Source of the DNA: Brevibacillus fortis
GTDB taxonomy: Bacteria; Bacillota; Bacilli; Brevibacillales; Brevibacillaceae
NCBI RefSeq assembly: GCF_003013395.1
Contig: NZ_PXZM01000051.1
Location: 1 to 64,000, forward strand
DNA length: 64,000 bases
Reading direction: 5' to 3'
The translations under genes and the position numbers were made by a program. Positions 60,133 to 64,000 of this stretch are shown piece after piece (position 1 is the first letter of the stretch; each line of letters opens with the position of its first letter). Under the pieces are notes generated by a model. That model made no database searches and had not been told where the DNA came from. It saw only the letters and a list, made by a program, of their open reading frames with translations.

Positions 60133-60600
60133 ATGCATTTGCATCGGTATGAAAAAATCTGGTTGATGCTCGGCGCAGGTGGTTTGGCCTTATTTATTGT
60201 ATTGTTGTGCGTCAATGCGTTTGCAATGGGGATGGCTCCGCCAAGTAATATGGAAATGATTGATCCGGAGAGGGTTACGGAGACGCCTCCTTTTGATAAA
60301 CCAGGCTTGAAACAGGTAGGAGACAACGAATACGACGCTTATATGACAGCATTTGCGTTCGGCTTTGCTCCCGCCAAGATGGAGATACCAGTCGGCGCAA
60401 CGGTGAATTTCCACGTCACGAGTCCAGACGTTATTCACGGATTCCAGATTCCAGAGACCAACATCAACTTCATGGTTCTGCCTGGACACATCAGCTCGGC
60501 GACACACACGTTTGACGAGCCAGGAGAGTATTTGATCCTTTGTAACGAATACTGTGGCGCAGGTCATCAGGTAATGGCGACCACGATTATTGTGAAATAA
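60133..60600 (+). CDS. cbaB: ba3-type cytochrome c oxidase subunit II (CuA domain)
   Basis: 155 residues: one N-terminal helix (IWLMLGAGGLALFIVLLCVNAFAMGM) and an external cupredoxin with the CuA site: H in SPDVIHGFQIPETNINFMVLPG, and the CNEYCGAGHQVM loop holding both Cys, the Glu carbonyl, His and Met. It takes electrons from cytochrome c and passes them to subunit I. Only one membrane helix and 155 residues, as in Thermus ba3 oxidase, rather than the two helices of aa3/caa3 enzymes; no haem c domain is attached. Confidence 0.94.
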   Translation: MHLHRYEKIWLMLGAGGLALFIVLLCVNAFAMGMAPPSNMEMIDPERVTETPPFDKPGLKQVGDNEYDAYMTAFAFGFAPAKMEIPVGATVNFHVTSPDVIHGFQIPETNINFMVLPGHISSATHTFDEPGEYLILCNEYCGAGHQVMATTIIVK

Positions 60601-60615
60601 AGGTAGGTGAATCTT

Positions 60616-62289
60616 ATGGTAATCGCAAGGAAGGTCGAGGATACAATCCCTCATGTTCCAGTTCAACGTTCTGCTGCAAAGCTCAGTTTGGCCTATGTGT
60701 GGGTCGCTTATATTGCATTTGGATTGGCTGCTTTGGCAGGGATGGTACAGGGCATGGTTCGCGGTGGAATCATGGAACTGCCAAGCTGGACAAATTACTA
60801 TCAAATTTTGACTGCGCATGGCGTGTTGATGGCACTTATTTTTACGACGTACTTCATCGTTGGTTTTATTTTCTCAGGAGTCGCCCGTACGACAGGCGGT
60901 TCCCTGCACGGAGCGGCTCTGAAATTTGGATGGGCTGGCTGGATTCTCATGACGGTCGGGACGTTGATGGCTGTTGTCACGATTTTGATGAATGAAGCCT
61001 CTGTCCTTTATACGTTCTATGCACCACTGAAAGCATCTCCGTACTTTTACATTGGCTCTGCCTTGCTCGTAGTAGGCAGCTGGCTGGCGGGATTCGGGGT
61101 TTTTGCCAGCTATCGCAAATGGAAACGCGAAAATAAAGGGAAGACGTCGCCGCTTTTCCTCTACATGGGAGTGATTACCTACATCCTGTGGATTACCGCG
61201 ACGATTCCTGTAGCGGTGGAAGTTTTGTTCCAACTCATTCCGTGGTCACTCGGGCTGGTTCCGACGATTAACGTTATGCTCAGCCGTACGTTGTTCTGGT
61301 TTTTCGGTCATCCACTCGTATATTTCTGGCTTTTGCCTGCTTATATGGCGTGGTATGTGTGTGTACCAAGAATCATTGGCGGTCACGTCTTCAGTGATTC
61401 GCTCAGTCGACTCGCTTTTATATGCTTGCTGTTGTTCTCGATTCCTGTCGGGTTCCACCACCAATTGATGGAGCCAGGAATCTCGCCGGCATGGAAAATG
61501 ATCCACGTTACACTGACGCTGATTGTTGTAATCCCATCTTTGATGACAGCATTTTCGATGTTTGCCATTTTTGAAACGACTGGACGTAAAAAAGGCGGAG
61601 TTGGACTCTTCGGTTGGTTCAAAAAACTGCCTTGGACAGACGTACGTTTCTTTGCTCCATTTGTAGGGATGCTGTTCTTCATTCCTGGCGGAGCTGGGGG
61701 AATTATTAACGCAAGTAACCAGATTAACGCAGTCGTGCACAATACGATTTGGGTTACCGGTCACTTCCACATCACTGTAGGGGCAGCTGTTGCGCTCACC
61801 TTCTTCGGTGTTAGCTTTTGGTTGATTCCAGCATTGACTGGACGGCAATTGACCAAAACTGCGAATCGCATGGGAATGGTGCAAACTGTATTCTGGGCAG
61901 TAGGAATGCTCTTGATGTCGCTCGCCATGCACACGATGGGCTTGCAAGGGGCGCCACGCCGCACAGACTACACGACGTATATGGATCATCCATTAGCTCT
62001 GGGCTGGATGGATTATCAACGCGTGATGGCTTTTGGTGGAGGATTGTTGTTTGTATCTGCGATTCTCTTGATCCTGATCTTGCTTTACCTGACGTTCTAC
62101 GCACCAAAAGGGAATACAGAATATCCGATTGCGGAAACAGAGACAACGCAAGAGGTTCCAAAAATTTTGGAACGCTGGCCTGTATGGATTGGGCTCGTTG
62201 CCTTCCTGATCATTCTCGCTTACGGTTATCCGATTATGGAACAAATTCAGCACCAGGCACCAGGCTCGCCGCCGTTTGTGACTTGGTAG
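60616..62289 (+). CDS. cbaA: ba3-type cytochrome c oxidase subunit I
   Basis: 557 residues from ATG 60616 (AGGTAGGTG upstream), about 13 helices. Haem and copper ligands visible: LTAHGVLMALIFT (low-spin haem His), GHPLVYFWLLPAYMAWYVCVP with the CuB His and the cross-linked Tyr, GFHHQLMEPG with the two other CuB His, and HNTIWVTGHFHITVG with the haem-a3 and low-spin haem His. The K-channel but no D-channel motif fits the B-family of haem-copper oxidases. It reduces oxygen to water with high affinity and pumps protons. No subunit III gene follows. Likely used at low oxygen, matching the NreBC-like sensor next door. Confidence 0.95.
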   Translation: MVIARKVEDTIPHVPVQRSAAKLSLAYVWVAYIAFGLAALAGMVQGMVRGGIMELPSWTNYYQILTAHGVLMALIFTTYFIVGFIFSGVARTTGGSLHGAALKFGWAGWILMTVGTLMAVVTILMNEASVLYTFYAPLKASPYFYIGSALLVVGSWLAGFGVFASYRKWKRENKGKTSPLFLYMGVITYILWITATIPVAVEVLFQLIPWSLGLVPTINVMLSRTLFWFFGHPLVYFWLLPAYMAWYVCVPRIIGGHVFSDSLSRLAFICLLLFSIPVGFHHQLMEPGISPAWKMIHVTLTLIVVIPSLMTAFSMFAIFETTGRKKGGVGLFGWFKKLPWTDVRFFAPFVGMLFFIPGGAGGIINASNQINAVVHNTIWVTGHFHITVGAAVALTFFGVSFWLIPALTGRQLTKTANRMGMVQTVFWAVGMLLMSLAMHTMGLQGAPRRTDYTTYMDHPLALGWMDYQRVMAFGGGLLFVSAILLILILLYLTFYAPKGNTEYPIAETETTQEVPKILERWPVWIGLVAFLIILAYGYPIMEQIQHQAPGSPPFVTW

Positions 62290-62307
62290 CACAGTGGATA
62301 CACAAAG

Positions 62308-62350
62308 AGCCGCTCCATTTCGCTTGGAAATGAGCGGCTCTTAATTTTTT
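62308..62350 (+). terminator. Intrinsic terminator of the ba3 oxidase operon
   Basis: GAGCCGCTC...GAGCGGCTC followed by TTAATTTTTT. Confidence 0.85.
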
Positions 62351-62450
62351 AAAACTCTAGCGCTGCCAATTCGGTAAAGGCAAGAATCAGATACCCGATT
62401 GCCAAAAGCCATAGGGCGAGAATTCTGAGGTCTTCCTCTTCAAATGGCAT
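62349..62450 (-). CDS. 33-residue membrane peptide
   Basis: Reads MPFEEEDLRILALWLLAIG from ATG 62450, has one hydrophobic helix and ends in TELAALEF. AAAGGAGGAG, a perfect ribosome site, lies six bases before the start, which is the main support for a real gene. Acidic N-terminus and helix suggest a small membrane or respiratory accessory peptide; it is convergent with the oxidase operon. Function unknown. Confidence 0.6.
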   Translation of the reverse strand: MPFEEEDLRILALWLLAIGYLILAFTELAALEF

Positions 62451-62511
62451 ACAACTCCTCCTTTTTCTCTTGTTAGCACAACATATTCAAGAGGGAGGGC
62501 ATTGGTTTAGC

Positions 62512-63267
62512 TTATGGCTCGTATATCATCTTGCGGGTCATACCGCCATCCACAATCAGCTCAGTACCCGTAATGAAATCGTTGTCCTTTTGCGTCAAAA
62601 ATAGGCATGCACGGGCAATATCCTCGGGTGTTCCTACGCGACCTGCCGGATGCTGGGCATGATCCCCGGGACGAAGAGCGGCATAATCGCGGTGTTCAAT
62701 CCAGCCGGGAGAGATCGCGTTGACACGAATTCCATCGGGGCCGAGTGAGACGCCAAGCGCATGTGTTAACGATAAAATGCCTCCTTTGGAAGCCGCGTAT
62801 GCCTCTGAGTGTGGCTCAGACATGTGCGCCCGCGTCGAACAAAGATTCAGGATAGCGCCTCCGCCATGGCGACGCATGATTTTGGCGGCTTCTCTCGACG
62901 CGAGAAAAACACTGCGCAAATTCGTGTTCAAGATATGGTCCCACGATTCGACGGTTAGCTCATAGGGAGATTCCCATACGGACAAGCCCGCGTTGTTGAT
63001 CAATACATCAAGGCGCCCCCAGCGTTCATCGACGGTTCTCATCAAATGTTCGATTTGCGCTGGTATACTGACGTCGATGTGCTCGAAGTGTGCCGTGCCT
63101 TTCACCGCTTCTGTCGAATTGATTAGTGAGGCAGTTTCTTCTCCCGCAGCGCGATTGTACTCGGCGATGACGACATGTGCTCCTTCGGCAGCATACATGG
63201 TGGCAACAGCCCGTCCTATGCCTTGGCCACCGCCAGTGACGATGACAATGTTATCCGTGTATTTCAT
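62512..63267 (-). CDS. Short-chain dehydrogenase/reductase (SDR)
   Basis: Classical SDR of 251 residues; ATG 63267 has GGAGG eight bases upstream. Cofactor motif VTGGGQGIGRAV (TGxxxGxG), VLINNAGLSVWESP (NNAG), the catalytic Ser of LNLCSTRAH and YAASKGG (YxxxK), and the C-terminal block GRVGTPEDIARACLFLTQKDNDFITGTELIVDGGMT. The Asp/Glu at the end of the second strand (VIAEYNRA) suggests NAD(H) rather than NADP(H). The substrate, probably a small alcohol, sugar or steroid-like ketone, is not readable. Single gene, divergent from the nitroreductase. Confidence 0.9.
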   Translation of the reverse strand: MKYTDNIVIVTGGGQGIGRAVATMYAAEGAHVVIAEYNRAAGEETASLINSTEAVKGTAHFEHIDVSIPAQIEHLMRTVDERWGRLDVLINNAGLSVWESPYELTVESWDHILNTNLRSVFLASREAAKIMRRHGGGAILNLCSTRAHMSEPHSEAYAASKGGILSLTHALGVSLGPDGIRVNAISPGWIEHRDYAALRPGDHAQHPAGRVGTPEDIARACLFLTQKDNDFITGTELIVDGGMTRKMIYEP

Positions 63268-63370
63268 TGAGAGTGCCTCCAAACAATAGAGTATGAAGCG
63301 AACTGTAAAAAGTAATTGCAAAATGTTTGTAACGATAATAAAGTAAGTAAGTAATATCTTTTGAACATCG

Positions 63371-63382
63371 TACTATACAGTA
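63371..63382. promoter_or_regulatory. Dyad upstream of the nitroreductase
   Basis: TACTATACAGTA, a short inverted repeat 16 bp before the start; a possible site for a YodB/HxlR-type regulator. A run of GTAA repeats lies just upstream (63341-63355). Confidence 0.35.
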
Positions 63383-63398
63383 TGGAGGAGATTCAATC

Positions 63399-64000
63399 AT
63401 GAATACAGAACTGAAAATTTCCGCTGAACAGGTAATGGAAGCCCGTCACAGCGTGCGTAAATACGATCCGAATGAAAAAATTCCACAAGGCGAGCTGAAC
63501 GAGATCCTTCGTCTTGCAGCAAGTGCGCCGTCGTCCTGGAATTTGCAGCATTGGCGTTTTCTCGTCGTGACCGATCCTGCTATCAAAGAAAAACTACTCC
63601 CTATCGCTTACAATCAGCAGCAGGTAGTGGATGCTTACGCTACGATCATCATTCTTGGTGATCTGGAGGCTTACAAGTCAGCTCGTCCGGTTTATGATGA
63701 AGCATTGGCAAAAGGATACGTTACAGAGGAAGTGCGTGAGACCATGATCGCGCAAATCGAAGGGGCTTACAATAACAACCCGGAAATCGCGCGTGATGAA
63801 GCAATCCGTAATTCGTCCTATGCAGCGATGCAGCTCATGCTGGCGGCAAAAACAAAAGGATACGACACGTGCCCAATGGGTGGCTACAACCGTGATGCGC
63901 TCATTAAAGAGCTGAACATCCCATCCCGCTATTTGCCAACACTGATGCTGACTTTGGGGAAAGCAAGCGTGCAAGCTTATTCGACTTCCCGCTTTGGCTT
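63399..64000 (+). CDS. Nitroreductase-family protein (YodC/MhqN-like), cut by the window edge
   Basis: The first 200 residues are present; the end lies beyond the window. GGAGGAG precedes ATG 63399. The FMN-binding start AEQVMEARHSVRKYDP, LNEILRLAASAPSSWNLQHWRFLVVTD, the central SSYAAMQLMLAAKTKGYDTCPMGGYNRDAL and LPTLMLTLGKAS are typical of the NfsA/Frp-like family, close to YodC and MhqN, which reduce quinones and nitro compounds in Bacillus. A paralogous electrophile-defence cluster (azoR, doxX, MarR) lies at 15-17 kb, but this gene has a different upstream dyad. Confidence 0.9.
   Translation, partial: MNTELKISAEQVMEARHSVRKYDPNEKIPQGELNEILRLAASAPSSWNLQHWRFLVVTDPAIKEKLLPIAYNQQQVVDAYATIIILGDLEAYKSARPVYDEALAKGYVTEEVRETMIAQIEGAYNNNPEIARDEAIRNSSYAAMQLMLAAKTKGYDTCPMGGYNRDALIKELNIPSRYLPTLMLTLGKASVQAYSTSRFG

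Noticed and set aside
1-64000. CRISPR array, prophage, tRNA or rRNA genes
   Set aside because: No regularly spaced short repeats, phage genes or RNA-gene signatures were found.

Overview
The window looks like a chromosomal segment of a spore-forming, low-to-medium GC Bacillota, most probably Brevibacillus or a close Paenibacillaceae relative. Support: Bacillus-type GGAGG ribosome sites with many GTG/TTG starts, the sporulation genes yunB and ytaF, a succinylamino-acid racemase locus, ydaO-class c-di-AMP leaders and tandem ECF sigma/DUF4179 anti-sigma modules. There is no rRNA, tRNA, CRISPR array, prophage or insertion sequence; the only recurrent DNA is a family of about 200-bp foldback elements between genes.

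Layout. 0.2-3.7 kb: two-component pair, HesB-like protein, unknown protein. 3.8-9.7 kb (minus): N-succinylamino-acid racemase, M20 deacylase and YfcC-type carrier, with a near-consensus sigma-54 promoter and, upstream, the sigma-54 activator that probably drives it. 9.9-12.3 kb: LytTR regulator and acetyl-CoA hydrolase/CoA-transferase. 12.4-14.7 kb: cytochrome bd oxidase. 14.9-17.4 kb: a quinone/electrophile regulon (pirin, DoxX, azoreductase, MarR/MhqR regulator), with one 18-bp palindrome in front of each of three transcription units. 17.6-19.6 kb: pseudouridine catabolism (psuK, psuG). 19.6-24.1 kb: copper export (copA, copZ) embedded in structured repeats.

24.2-42.6 kb is dominated by potassium and osmotic control. 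A ydaO (c-di-AMP) leader precedes the glycine betaine transporter opuA; an orphan kdpF-kdpB is followed by a chemoreceptor and a PAS-GGDEF-EAL protein; a second ydaO leader precedes a full kdp operon that ends in a KdpD-like protein with two sensor modules and no kinase. Both leaders are about 570-610 nt long and carry further terminator-like hairpins well downstream of the aptamer. An arginase-family gene follows.

44-48.6 kb: tandem duplicated ECF sigma/anti-sigma pairs with nearly identical promoter and leader. 48.8-57.4 kb: DUF1036 protein, HXXEE membrane protein, TetR regulator, ytaF, Ca2+-type P-ATPase, yunB, an internally duplicated copper-amine-oxidase-N domain protein, a GNAT enzyme. 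57.6-62.5 kb: an NreB-like (CX2C-X11-CX2C) sensor kinase with its NarL-type regulator next to a ba3-type oxidase whose promoter carries three GGGG/CC dyads at 22-bp steps; between them lies a small, probably unannotated holin-like toxin with a converging antisense RNA (candidate type I toxin-antitoxin system). 62.3-64 kb: a 33-residue membrane peptide, an SDR oxidoreductase and a nitroreductase cut by the window edge.

The most novel items are the foldback repeat family whose stems differ in sequence but stay paired, the orphan kdpFB-chemoreceptor-c-di-GMP operon, the kinase-less double KdpD, the two-stage riboswitch leaders and the type I toxin locus.
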